Below are positions 1 to 7,983 of a stretch of DNA of 56,435 bases, one piece after another; the first letter of the stretch is position 1, and each line of letters begins with the position of its first letter. The notes beneath the pieces are model-generated. The model saw only the letters and a program-made list of their open reading frames with translations, was not told the origin of the DNA and ran no database searches. The stretch is from IMG/VR virus record IMGVR_UViG_3300042324_000950, positions 1 through 56,435 of that record. One strand, given 5' to 3'. The stretch is from a virus. The position numbers and the translations under genes are program-made.

Positions 1-1511
1 AGCGTATCAAATCGTTCCGATTGTTCTTTTAATAAATCAAATTGAATCTGATTTAGTTCCATCTCTTTAATGATGTCCTCGATTTCTTTTTTAATCTTTT
101 CAATTTCTTCAGTATGGTCAACCTCATCTAAAGCTCTATTGCAAGTTGGGCAGACAGTGCCTTCTTCAAATTGTTTAATCAATTTTTCCCTATCTCCCTT
201 TTCATATTTGTATGCAACATCGATTCCTTGAAGATTTGCCATCTCGCCTCTTAATTCCTTGTGTTCGTCTTCGTGGTAATATTTTGAAGGTTCAACTACA
301 TTGACGTTATCGGCATTAGTTTGACTCGCTGTTTTTAATTTATTTAAATCAACAATTTCTTTTTCAAGTAAAGTTGGGTTGGTATTAATTAATTCTCTGT
401 CAACATCATTGTTTCTTGAAGATAATGCACCATCTCTTTCACCTTCTAAACGTTTAAGTGTTTTGCTATATTCGGCTAATTGATTATCTAAAGTAATTAG
501 TTGTTCTTCGGAATTAGTTATACTATCGTTATACGTTCCATTATCAATCTCTAATTGGGTAATGTTATACGTGTTAGAAATTAATTTTTTACTCCAATCG
601 TTATAAATCTCCTTAGCAAATTCTTCTTTAAGTTTAAGACTCTCCAATCCCATAAATTTTGTTAGGATTTGTCCACGAGCCGTTGGTTTAGATTCAATTA
701 ACTCTTCGAGATTATAACCAGTTGTTAGAATTGTAGAAAGAAAATCCTCCTCCGTACCGATTGCTGAAGAAATGAACGCCTCTGTTTCTCTACGTTGTTC
801 ACCAGATAAATTTTCAATCGTTCCGTCTTCTTTTTTCTTATAGAATTCTAATTCGTTTTTAATCGTATATTCTCCCGACTTACTCATTTTACGAGAAGTC
901 TTTCTCTCAATTACATAATCATCTCCATCGATACTAATCTCACCACGAACACTAACATCATTCTTATCTGTAAATCTATTAAAGATTTCAGCATTAGTTT
1001 TTGTCTTTGTTGTTGCATTAAAAAATAAAAACATTAAAAGGTCAACTGATGATGTTGACTTACCTCCAAAGTTTTTAGGTGTAGATTCAATTACTGTAAT
1101 ACCTTCGAGATCGACAAAGTTAATAATATTGTTATCACCGAAAGATAAAAAATTAGAAAACTCAATTCTTTTAATAAACCATTTGTTGTATCTGACTTTG
1201 TTTTCATTTAACTTATCTATTTGTGAATTTACTCTATTATCTAATCTGTCAACCAATTCCCATTTAATATCAATACTATTATCCTTAATAAAATCCTTCA
1301 TTAAGTTTTTTTGGTGCTGGTGGTCAAGTATATTGTCACTAACCTCTAAAGATTCTAAACGTGTTCTATTAACGTTTAATAAATTCTTTGTAATTACTGA
1401 AATATTTTTTGATTTATACTTCTCCTGAAAATAAGATTTCACCCTTCTGATTTTCTCAGGGGTGAAATTCTCCGGTACGTCTTCCCACGTTACTTTTATG
1501 AATGGATTCAT
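1..1511 (-). CDS. 46: Recombination endonuclease large subunit, gp46/Rad50/SbcC-like (3' end outside window)
   Basis: ABC-type ATPase of the Rad50/SbcC/gp46 family, which works with the gp47 nuclease encoded nearby to resect DNA ends in phage recombination. My translation gives 503 codons before the window edge. The ATPase begins near residue 110 (FIKRIEFSNFLSFGDN). The Walker A position is at about 143-153 and a coiled coil runs from about 300. The zinc-hook motif CPTC is at 454-457; the second coil and the Walker B half lie outside. Two oddities: residues 1-110 are an N-terminal extension before the usual family start, and the P-loop reads TPKNFGGKST instead of the usual GxNGxGKST. The ATG at 1511 overlaps the TAA of the upstream gene as TAATG, supporting this start and translational coupling. 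Confidence 0.88.
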   Translation of the reverse strand, partial: MNPFIKVTWEDVPENFTPEKIRRVKSYFQEKYKSKNISVITKNLLNVNRTRLESLEVSDNILDHQHQKNLMKDFIKDNSIDIKWELVDRLDNRVNSQIDKLNENKVRYNKWFIKRIEFSNFLSFGDNNIINFVDLEGITVIESTPKNFGGKSTSSVDLLMFLFFNATTKTKTNAEIFNRFTDKNDVSVRGEISIDGDDYVIERKTSRKMSKSGEYTIKNELEFYKKKEDGTIENLSGEQRRETEAFISSAIGTEEDFLSTILTTGYNLEELIESKPTARGQILTKFMGLESLKLKEEFAKEIYNDWSKKLISNTYNITQLEIDNGTYNDSITNSEEQLITLDNQLAEYSKTLKRLEGERDGALSSRNNDVDRELINTNPTLLEKEIVDLNKLKTASQTNADNVNVVEPSKYYHEDEHKELRGEMANLQGIDVAYKYEKGDREKLIKQFEEGTVCPTCNRALDEVDHTEEIEKIKKEIEDIIKEMELNQIQFDLLKEQSERFDT

Positions 1512-2140
1512 TATTTACTAAAAATTTTATTTGCAACTTCTGCAACTCTTTGTCTTTTTTCTTCCTCAGTTAAACCACAATATGGTCCATTTAAAACCCA
1601 TTTACCATCTCGTTGTTTATTATAAGTAAAACAAAACTCTTGTGGTATACATATCCAATCCTCAGCTTTATATGAGTTATTAACTTTACGATCAAATGCA
1701 AATTTAATTTTAGTAAAATCTCTAATCGTATCGCTATATACAACAATTAATTGGTCCATTTCTGCGTTGAACCTATAATAAATATTTTTTTCAAATCCCA
1801 CATGTGAAATAATATGATATTGAAATGTGTTCTTTTCAGACAATTCACCTAATCCAAAATAAAACCATTTTCTATTTGGCATATTGAGTGTGTTGATGCC
1901 CAATCCAAATCTATCCCTTTGGTTGCTCACCCATCTATCTCCGCTCCATAATGCATTTTCTCCTTCCGCACCATAAGTACCATCTTCAAATAAATTATCA
2001 ATACCCTTTTCGGTTCCATGTATAAATTTTTTACCTAAAACTTCTTCCGCGAATTTAATCCACGTATCCCTCATTTTTTTGTCATTATAGTTATCTTTTT
2101 TTACTCCGTCTTCAATTCTTTCGTATATGAAATTTCCCAT
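1511..2140 (-). CDS. Hypothetical protein, 209 aa
   Basis: I do not recognise a family. The product is soluble-looking, rich in aromatic residues (many W, Y and F), with no signal peptide or membrane segment. Conspicuous stretches are WSGDRWVSNQRDRFGLGINT near residue 65 and IPQEFCFTYNKQRDGKW near 165. It sits between a small membrane protein and gp46, overlaps the gp46 start by one base (TAATG), and so belongs to the recombination transcription unit. A role in DNA metabolism is possible from context only. It starts with ATG after an A/T-rich leader without a Shine-Dalgarno sequence. Confidence 0.7.
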   Translation of the reverse strand: MGNFIYERIEDGVKKDNYNDKKMRDTWIKFAEEVLGKKFIHGTEKGIDNLFEDGTYGAEGENALWSGDRWVSNQRDRFGLGINTLNMPNRKWFYFGLGELSEKNTFQYHIISHVGFEKNIYYRFNAEMDQLIVVYSDTIRDFTKIKFAFDRKVNNSYKAEDWICIPQEFCFTYNKQRDGKWVLNGPYCGLTEEEKRQRVAEVANKIFSK

Positions 2141-2151
2141 ATTATTTTTTA

Positions 2152-2463
2152 TTATTTAATTCTATTTTCTTCAAAAAACTCGATTATGGCATTAATTGCC
2201 CAAACTGATCCTGCAGTAAACATTCCATCAAAAAATACATAGAATAACCACGGACTTTCAAAATAATGATTTGTTAATCCACCCAAAACAAGAGACATAA
2301 AAAATCCAACCCAAGTAGAGGTACAAAGTGTACAACTAATTAAGTCACCGAAAAATTTAGAATGTTTCTTTATCCAATCTCTTTGATTGTCAAAAATTTT
2401 ACCCCATACGAGAATCGATGTCATCCCGTATGCCGCTAATACCCAAAAAACTAATAGTGTCAT
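2152..2463 (-). CDS. Small integral membrane protein, 103 aa
   Basis: Three hydrophobic segments are visible: residues about 2-20 (VFWVLAAYGMTSILVWG), about 50-65 after a CTLC motif (STWVGFFMSLVLGG), and about 72-92 (LFYVFFDGMFTAGSVWAI). A basic stretch between segments 1 and 2 (RDWIKKHSK) suggests a cytoplasmic loop. The pattern of a CxxC pair directly before a transmembrane segment resembles small DUF1360-like membrane proteins, but I cannot confirm that assignment. It would act in the host inner membrane. It lies 11 bases upstream of the 209-aa gene in the same operon. A holin role is not supported, because no lysis genes are adjacent. Confidence 0.65.
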   Translation of the reverse strand: MTLLVFWVLAAYGMTSILVWGKIFDNQRDWIKKHSKFFGDLISCTLCTSTWVGFFMSLVLGGLTNHYFESPWLFYVFFDGMFTAGSVWAINAIIEFFEENRIK

Positions 2464-2513
2464 AATATTTTATTTATTTAAAAAATATAACAAAATAAAT
2501 TCATAAAACAAAA

Positions 2514-2969
2514 TTATTCGTCATATAATGATTTATTCTCGGTATTTTTAATTTGTCTATTTTTATTTAAACTTTCTAATGATGTTGTTATTTTATTGAG
2601 TTCTTCTTTTAGTCTATTGTTTTCAATTGTTAATCTATCGACTTCTTGTGTATCAATTATTTCTTTAACTACTTCATTAACAATAGTCTCACCTTGGAGT
2701 GTGACTTCTTTAATAATTTCTACAGGAACCTCAACTCTCACTTCCTTAATGACTTCGTATGGTACCCTAATTTCTCGATCAACAATTACTTCTTTCTCAA
2801 CGATCACTTCTTTAATAATTGAACCTCCCATTGGTGTTTCACCATACTTCAATAAAGAAAACCCTCTATTGAAGGTTTCCTGTGCAGTTTTATTAATGTC
2901 TTTTATATTGTTTAATTCACAATATTGAATAAACTCATTATCCAAGATTAACGTGCTCTTCGGTTTCAT
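2514..2969 (-). CDS. Coiled-coil / EKEV-repeat protein, 151 aa
   Basis: The N-terminal 45 residues form a small conserved-looking domain (LDNEFIQYCELNNIKDINK, then ETFNRGFSLLKYGETP). This is followed by about 50 residues of charged-aliphatic repeats (KEVIVEKEVIVDREIRVPYE and variants such as VPVEIIKEV), and then a likely coiled coil rich in N, K and E. Such repeats usually form extended rods or oligomers. The longest frame begins with TTG at 2975; I prefer the ATG at 2969. The 5' end overlaps the 3' end of gp47 by about 32 bases, which suggests coupled translation. Function unknown; context puts it in the gp47-gp46 recombination unit. Confidence 0.68.
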   Translation of the reverse strand: MKPKSTLILDNEFIQYCELNNIKDINKTAQETFNRGFSLLKYGETPMGGSIIKEVIVEKEVIVDREIRVPYEVIKEVRVEVPVEIIKEVTLQGETIVNEVVKEIIDTQEVDRLTIENNRLKEELNKITTSLESLNKNRQIKNTENKSLYDE

Positions 2970-3762
2970 TTTCAATGTCTTTGATATCGTTTATTCTAAA
3001 GTGTAGGAATGGTTGTTCATTTGGTAAATCGTGAAATGTATATTCATCTGTTTGTACATCATATATTCCATACCCATGATGTTTAACCGTTTCACCAAAG
3101 TTCTGTTGTATAAGACTACCAACCATAATCGCTTTCCCTCCGTTTGGTAATGTGAATTGTTGTCTTTTGTGAATGTCTCCACATAGTAGTAAATCTAAAT
3201 CATTAAAATTTAGTCTATCGTACGCATCTTCAAATTCAAATCCTAAATCAGTTGACAATCCCATGATAGGTCCATGGAACAGTCCAACCGTTAATAAACC
3301 TTCTTGTTTTGTAAATTCAGGTCTTACGTTGTGTTGATATAATGAATAAACAACCCATTGAACGCTACCATCGGTATCAACATAATCACCACTATCTTTT
3401 AGGTATGTGATGTGTTGATTGTCTAATAATTGAACGACTGGTGTTATACTATCCATACGTTGCGTATTATTCTCCAAGAAATCGTGATTACCCGGTATGA
3501 TTACAACCTTACCAAAACGAGTTAACTCTTTTAAAAACCAACTCGTTAATAATAATTGTTCATTTGAGATATTAATTTTTTGATGTGCAATATCACCCGC
3601 AATAACAATTCTAATTTCGTTATGCGATATATTTTCATCCGCCCATTCTAAGAATTTTACACTTAATTCATTTAATAATGTTTCGAATTGTTCTCTATAC
3701 AAATCGTGCATTTGAATTGTACGAATATGTAAGTCGGCAATATGTATAATTTTTTTTACCAT
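2938..3762 (-). CDS. 47: Recombination endonuclease small subunit, gp47/Mre11/SbcD-like
   Basis: Calcineurin-like metallophosphoesterase of the Mre11/SbcD/gp47 family, the nuclease partner of gp46. All metal-site motifs are visible in 274 residues: DLH at 10-12, GD at 56-57, GNHD at 91-94, FHG at 162-164 and GDIH at 195-198. The length is near the catalytic core only, so the C-terminal capping region seen in longer Mre11 proteins is short or absent. The ATG at 3762 overlaps the end of the upstream nuclease gene by 7 bases. gp46 follows three small genes later, the same functional pair as in T4 but not directly adjacent. Confidence 0.93.
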   Translation of the reverse strand: MVKKIIHIADLHIRTIQMHDLYREQFETLLNELSVKFLEWADENISHNEIRIVIAGDIAHQKINISNEQLLLTSWFLKELTRFGKVVIIPGNHDFLENNTQRMDSITPVVQLLDNQHITYLKDSGDYVDTDGSVQWVVYSLYQHNVRPEFTKQEGLLTVGLFHGPIMGLSTDLGFEFEDAYDRLNFNDLDLLLCGDIHKRQQFTLPNGGKAIMVGSLIQQNFGETVKHHGYGIYDVQTDEYTFHDLPNEQPFLHFRINDIKDIENETEEHVNLG

Positions 3763-4616
3763 CTTTTAATATAATTTGATAAGTCCATCGTTAAAATTGC
3801 ATTATTGATTTGTGGTGGAACTTTATATTCGTTAAATGTACCATCTTCTTTTAATAAAACAATAACATTTCCCAATATCTTTGTATCTTCAAACTTGGTA
3901 CCCTTTAACATTTTTAATAATAACCTACCATATAATGGTAATTGTAAGAAATAATGACCTAATGCATTATCATGGTAATTGTTAAATGGTGGATATAATT
4001 TACCCGTATAATGTTGAACCTCAAAGTTCTTTGGTTGATTTGTTTTCCAATCTGTGGTAACGAATCCAAAGTTGGTTTTCTCTTTGTTCATCATTAACCA
4101 CACTTTATCTGGTTGACCAGTATATTGTTCTTCAGGGTCCCCCAATACAATCTCAGTATCCAATAATACTCCACCTCGTTCTAACATTAAATCAAGGAAT
4201 TGTTTTCCCGCAATAATCATATTATCACTCTTACGTTGTTGTTCCTCATTAATGTTAAAGATTGGTTCTCTAACTGATTTGTAATTCCCGAATCGAGAAA
4301 TCGTATCACTTTCTAATTCAAAGTGAACACGACTACCCATATTGGTTGATAGGTCACCTGCTCGTTTCCATTCCGCAAGCAATTCTGCTTGCCCCTCAGG
4401 GTCACCTTTAGACATTTTTAATGCCATACCTTCAGCATCAAATGCTTTATGAAATTTCTTTATAATCTTAGATACTGACGGGAAATTTTTCTTCACCACA
4501 CCATCCACATCTTTCATAAAATAGATGTGTTCTTCCTCAATAAAAGTCAATTCAATTTCTTTTCTTCTTTGTTCTAATAAATCCTTAATCTCTAATGAGA
4601 TGTCGTTTAAATTCAT
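3756..4616 (-). CDS. PD-(D/E)XK (RecB/Cas4-type) nuclease
   Basis: Predicted single-domain exonuclease of the PD-(D/E)XK superfamily, 286 aa. Motifs in order: GSRVH with H98, TEIVL with E155, GQPD with D170, the DWKTN core with D189 and K191, and a late Q225 in HYFLQLPLYG. This H-E-GxxD-DxK-Q spacing is typical of RecB-like nucleases that process DNA ends. It lies between primase and gp47, so a recombination or replication-fork role is likely. The longest frame opens with TTG at 4625; I chose the ATG at 4616, which follows the primase TAA after one base (TAATATG). The exact substrate cannot be inferred. Confidence 0.82.
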   Translation of the reverse strand: MNLNDISLEIKDLLEQRRKEIELTFIEEEHIYFMKDVDGVVKKNFPSVSKIIKKFHKAFDAEGMALKMSKGDPEGQAELLAEWKRAGDLSTNMGSRVHFELESDTISRFGNYKSVREPIFNINEEQQRKSDNMIIAGKQFLDLMLERGGVLLDTEIVLGDPEEQYTGQPDKVWLMMNKEKTNFGFVTTDWKTNQPKNFEVQHYTGKLYPPFNNYHDNALGHYFLQLPLYGRLLLKMLKGTKFEDTKILGNVIVLLKEDGTFNEYKVPPQINNAILTMDLSNYIKRW

Positions 4617-4617
4617 A

Positions 4618-5556
4618 TTAATCAAGTTGTTTTAATTTATAATCGGTAAGGTCTCCCTGTAAATCAGCAATATCCTTATCTCCCTCTAATTTTACAATCC
4701 AAACCTTTCCCATTAATTTACCACAATTAAGTTTGTGATATAACTTTTCTGCATCTGCCCATGCGTCTGGGTCCAACACTATTACTATTTTTTTTGCTTT
4801 CTCGTATAAAACACTAAACAAATATTCACTCATAAACTTACCTAACATGGGTATTGAGTTTGGTATGAATATACTATCGAACGCACCCTCAACCAAATAA
4901 ATTGTTTCATCCCAATTAACTAAGTATTCATTAAAGATGAGTATTTCTTTTTGTGCTTCAGGATTCTTATATTTCATTCTAGGGTTATACAAGTATGAAC
5001 GTGCCACAAAATAATTTATGTTATGATTTAAATCATATGATGGTATAATGATTCTATTTTCATACTCACCACTATAACAAAATCCAATACTATACATTTG
5101 TAACATCATATCGGTGATGTTTCTTTTTTTAATGTATTGAAAAGCTTGTCGATATTGTGGTGTCATTTTAAGACCATTACTGGCGTCCTTAAATGCAACA
5201 AACTCTTTGGGTAATTTTACAGGTTTATATACTCTTTTATTATCCTCATCATCTTCGGGTTTTAATAAAAGATAATTTTTTAATTGTTTCTTATTACCCC
5301 ATTTTTTAATCAACTTATATATTGACCCGTGAGTTTCATGTGTTTCGGCACAAACCCAACACTTATATACACCATATTTGTAGTTAACTTCTAAATTACC
5401 TTTACCATCCCCATGCTCTAATCCCTTAATATCGTGAGAACAGATTGGGCAGTCAAACGATATTTGACCTTTATAGTCACTATGTGATTTGTAATCCCCC
5501 AAAATATCTTCGAGGATTTCAACAACAGCGGAATAATCTACTTCATTTTCGGTCAT
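4618..5556 (-). CDS. DNA primase (zinc ribbon + TOPRIM)
   Basis: DnaG-like primase of 312 aa that would synthesise RNA primers for the gp41 helicase encoded at 37352-38725. It has an N-terminal zinc ribbon, CPIC at 36-39 and CWVC at 66-69. The TOPRIM domain has VEGAFDS (E223) and LDPDAWAD (D262, D264). A dedicated helicase-interaction domain is not obvious, as in compact phage primases. An open frame extends upstream to 5625, but that extension would be translated through a rho-independent terminator and is low-complexity, so I use the ATG at 5556. A perfect TAnnTTTG sequence lies five bases upstream, so the message may be nearly leaderless. Confidence 0.9.
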   Translation of the reverse strand: MTENEVDYSAVVEILEDILGDYKSHSDYKGQISFDCPICSHDIKGLEHGDGKGNLEVNYKYGVYKCWVCAETHETHGSIYKLIKKWGNKKQLKNYLLLKPEDDEDNKRVYKPVKLPKEFVAFKDASNGLKMTPQYRQAFQYIKKRNITDMMLQMYSIGFCYSGEYENRIIIPSYDLNHNINYFVARSYLYNPRMKYKNPEAQKEILIFNEYLVNWDETIYLVEGAFDSIFIPNSIPMLGKFMSEYLFSVLYEKAKKIVIVLDPDAWADAEKLYHKLNCGKLMGKVWIVKLEGDKDIADLQGDLTDYKLKQLD

Positions 5557-5561
5557 ACTCA

Positions 5562-5569
5562 CAAATATA
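5562..5569 (-). promoter_or_regulatory. Candidate Bacteroidota-type -7 promoter element
   Basis: On the coding strand the sequence is TATATTTG, an exact match to the TAnnTTTG -7 consensus of Bacteroidota. It sits five bases before the primase ATG and just after a terminator, where a new promoter is expected. No matching -33 TTG is visible at the usual distance. If it is used, the transcript would start at or very near the ATG. Confidence 0.3.
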
Positions 5570-5584
5570 TGTAAAATAAGTGAT

Positions 5585-5618
5585 AAAAAAAAATCCCCCG
5601 GAACACCACCTCCGAGGG
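5585..5618 (-). terminator. Rho-independent terminator between resolvase and primase genes
   Basis: On the minus strand an 8-bp stem (CCCTCGGA pairing with TCCGGGGG, one T-G pair) encloses an 8-base loop and is followed by a run of nine T. Stem arms are at 5611-5618 and 5595-5602. It closes the upstream unit and argues against the longer primase start. Confidence 0.85.
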
Positions 5619-5655
5619 AAACCAACCAAAAGTGTATTTCTACACTTCCCGTCTA
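5585..5655 (-). ncRNA. Possible small RNA or structured leader: two hairpins ending in a terminator
   Basis: Downstream of the TATTTATA element at 5660-5667, the minus strand carries a 7-bp hairpin (AAGTGTA, loop GAAA, TACACTT; 5630-5647). An unpaired G/T-rich linker (TTGGTTGGTTT) follows, then the strong terminator hairpin. Transcription from the motif would give a terminated RNA of roughly 70 nt with two stem-loops. It may equally be only the 3' untranslated end of the resolvase mRNA. Speculative. Confidence 0.3.
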
Positions 5656-5659
5656 TCTT

Positions 5660-5667
5660 TATAAATA
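5660..5667 (-). promoter_or_regulatory. TATTTATA motif, intergenic
   Basis: Copy of the recurrent coding-strand octamer TATTTATA, here not directly before a start codon but before a two-hairpin element. See the finding on the recurrent motif. Confidence 0.3.
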
Positions 5668-5695
5668 TAACCTAAACTATCCGTAAATAAAAATT

Positions 5696-6313
5696 TTAGT
5701 TGCCGGATTTTTCTAATTTATTCATATTAACATAACCAATCACACAACATGCGGCATCCGCCATGTCATAATTTTCTTTTTTCAAATTACCATTAGTACC
5801 ATATAACCAATTTATATCTGGACACACATCATTAACGTGTTCCCAAATCACATGTTTCTTATCAATATCTTTTGGGTATCCTCCAAATAAAACATTACGA
5901 CCTTTATCATTTGGTCCAACTAAATCGGGGAACGCAAATTTTCTTGAATTATATGTTGAAATAAATGTCGGTAATACTCCCAACACGTCGTAACAATTCT
6001 TTAAAATTAAAGTATTGTATCGTAACAAAGTTCCAATTGTGTAAACGTTATTTGATTGTAATAATGGTTCCTCAATAATAACACGGGTAATACCTATATT
6101 TTTATATCCCTCCAAATGTTTTTTGAAGGTGTCCGCTTTTTTGATTAATTCCTCAATCTTATCTTCCGGTAGTGGTTTAATTTTTGGTGAAAAGTGTGTT
6201 AACTCCAATAACTTAGAACCCGATATATCGAACAACGCAAACCCAATGGTTTTAGTTGAGATATCTAAACCAAGAATTTTAGGTTTGTTTTTAAATTTTA
6301 CGTCTATACTCAT
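5696..6313 (-). CDS. RuvC-like Holliday junction resolvase
   Basis: RNase H-fold nuclease of 205 aa related to RuvC, which would resolve four-way junctions formed during recombination-dependent replication and before packaging. The fold's acidic residues are visible: D17 in ILGLDISTKTIGFAL, E81-E82 in VIIEEPL, and D183/D186 in NYDMADAACC, a typical RuvC C-terminal motif. T4 itself uses endonuclease VII (gp49) for this task, so this is an alternative solution. The gene starts 36 bases after the stop of the fibre gene at 6350 and is followed by a terminator. Confidence 0.85.
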   Translation of the reverse strand: MSIDVKFKNKPKILGLDISTKTIGFALFDISGSKLLELTHFSPKIKPLPEDKIEELIKKADTFKKHLEGYKNIGITRVIIEEPLLQSNNVYTIGTLLRYNTLILKNCYDVLGVLPTFISTYNSRKFAFPDLVGPNDKGRNVLFGGYPKDIDKKHVIWEHVNDVCPDINWLYGTNGNLKKENYDMADAACCVIGYVNMNKLEKSGN

Positions 6314-6349
6314 ATTAAAAGTTAATTTAAAAATGACAAAATGTAAAGC

Positions 6350-7948
6350 TTAGAAATCTATTTTTACTTGAATAACTTGTGAACCTAATCTTTCTAGTGG
6401 GGTTACTAATTTACCAAATACCAAAGCTTCTTTATTTGAATTTAATAAAGCAACTTCTGTAATTCTTGGGTTACCCGCCTTAGTTGGGTTTTGTGATGTT
6501 ACAAATTTACCTGTTGGTAAATTGGCGTTAAATATCATTTCAGCAATATCAGTTGATCTTACAACACTTACATTGCCTGGAAATGTTCTTTGATTACCAA
6601 AATATGGTGTAACACTTGTTGATGTGTAATCTGTACCTGTAACATAATCTGATAATACAAAGGTAGTTGCCGCATTATAAGCCGCTTGGGTAATTGTATA
6701 TGTATAACCTGACGATAAATGACTAGTAAATGATGTTCCATTATCTGTGGTAAAATCCATTAATTTCCAAGATTCAGGATTAGGTTTAGTACCATTATTT
6801 ACTATTTGTGCTAAAATGTGAAATTCATTTGCCGTGTATCCGTTATTTAAATTTGTAAAATCATTACTATTAAATTTAACTGCAATACTATGTGGTATTG
6901 TTTGTCCGGTGACTTTCATAAAGTAATTACATGGTAAACCATTTAAGGTGGAGCCAGTTCCATTTGATAACATATATGTTACATATATTGTTTTACCTGT
7001 TGTCAAATCCATTAACGGACTGTTAGTTACTACCGCATTTACTTTTGGTGCCGTTAATGTATAATTTCTTTTTGAGTTAACATCTAAAGCTGCAACAATT
7101 TCTTCATCGTCGAATACTATTGTTTTGTGATTATAAAATATCTTTCCTACTCTATTTGCAGTTGTTCCTGTACCATCAACTAAGTCTCTGTAATCAATTG
7201 TGAATCTTGAATGATAGTTAGATACCATCTGTTTAGTTGTTCCGCTCATGTAGAATGTTGCTCCGGCACTTGATGAGTGGTTTCTATGATACATTAATGT
7301 TGGTATTGTTACCTTAAAATAATCTTTATCTGATAATGAATTTGGATTTGGTGAGGTGTTTCCTGTGATTTGTGTACTTATATAATCGTCGTATTTAAAA
7401 AATCTATATGGATCGGCAGTAATACCACTTTGTGTGTAGTGTAATAGTGCAATACATTTTTGTTCTTCGGGGGTTATTGTTACAATTTCATTCATTGTAT
7501 TAACAATAGTTGTTCCCGTATTTTGTGTTTGACCTAATGAAGAGTTGTAACCTAAGAATTCTTTAGTTCCAGTATGTACATTACTAGTGTAACCAGTTAA
7601 GGCTCTTGAGTTTGTTGGTAAACCAATTGGTTTTTGGTCCCATACAACATTTACCGTCCACCCACTATCTGGGTCCATCACATTTCTACACGGTTGTAAA
7701 AATGACGATTGTACCGGAACACCATATAATGTTGACCCACTATTTGTATACCACAGTGGATATTTTACATTGACGTCTTTATCAAATGGTGCATATACGC
7801 TTTGAGTCGTTATTCCACTATAATTGTATTCTGAATCACCCACAGCAAAATAACTTATTACAAAATTACCTTTTGAAATAGCATCTCTACCTTTCTGTGT
7901 TAATCTTGCACCTACTGTTGCTGAAAAATTTGTATTTAAGAAACTCAT
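6350..7948 (-). CDS. Putative tail-collar / fibre-like virion protein, 532 aa
   Basis: Predicted structural protein. The N-terminus (ATVGARLTQKGRDAISKG, then YFAVGDSEYNY) and the C-terminus (ITEVALLNSNKEALVFGKL) resemble the two conserved ends of P2-type tail-collar fibre proteins, which begin with a 'T..G..AI..G' segment and an 'A.GD' turn. The middle is rich in T, S, N and G, as in beta-structured adhesins. It is the last gene of the baseplate/fibre block. TATTTATA lies four bases upstream of the ATG. Baseplate attachment or receptor binding is inferred from position and composition; the family assignment is tentative. Confidence 0.6.
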   Translation of the reverse strand: MSFLNTNFSATVGARLTQKGRDAISKGNFVISYFAVGDSEYNYSGITTQSVYAPFDKDVNVKYPLWYTNSGSTLYGVPVQSSFLQPCRNVMDPDSGWTVNVVWDQKPIGLPTNSRALTGYTSNVHTGTKEFLGYNSSLGQTQNTGTTIVNTMNEIVTITPEEQKCIALLHYTQSGITADPYRFFKYDDYISTQITGNTSPNPNSLSDKDYFKVTIPTLMYHRNHSSSAGATFYMSGTTKQMVSNYHSRFTIDYRDLVDGTGTTANRVGKIFYNHKTIVFDDEEIVAALDVNSKRNYTLTAPKVNAVVTNSPLMDLTTGKTIYVTYMLSNGTGSTLNGLPCNYFMKVTGQTIPHSIAVKFNSNDFTNLNNGYTANEFHILAQIVNNGTKPNPESWKLMDFTTDNGTSFTSHLSSGYTYTITQAAYNAATTFVLSDYVTGTDYTSTSVTPYFGNQRTFPGNVSVVRSTDIAEMIFNANLPTGKFVTSQNPTKAGNPRITEVALLNSNKEALVFGKLVTPLERLGSQVIQVKIDF

Positions 7949-7952
7949 ATTT

Positions 7953-7960
7953 TATAAATA
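7953..7960 (-). promoter_or_regulatory. TATTTATA motif, 4 bases before a tail gene
   Basis: Exact octamer on the coding strand, four bases from the ATG at 7948. Confidence 0.4.
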
Positions 7961-7983
7961 TTTTATTATTTTTTTTATGTTAA

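Noticed and set aside
1129-1428. Plus-strand 99-codon frame
   Set aside because: Antisense of the gp46 gene, with no recognisable domain.
2152-2463. Holin
   Set aside because: It has membrane segments, but it lies in a recombination operon without endolysin or spanin genes nearby.
5557-5625. Extended N-terminus of primase from 5625
   Set aside because: The extra 23 residues would be encoded across a terminator hairpin and have no family counterpart; the ATG at 5556 fits the zinc-ribbon domain start.
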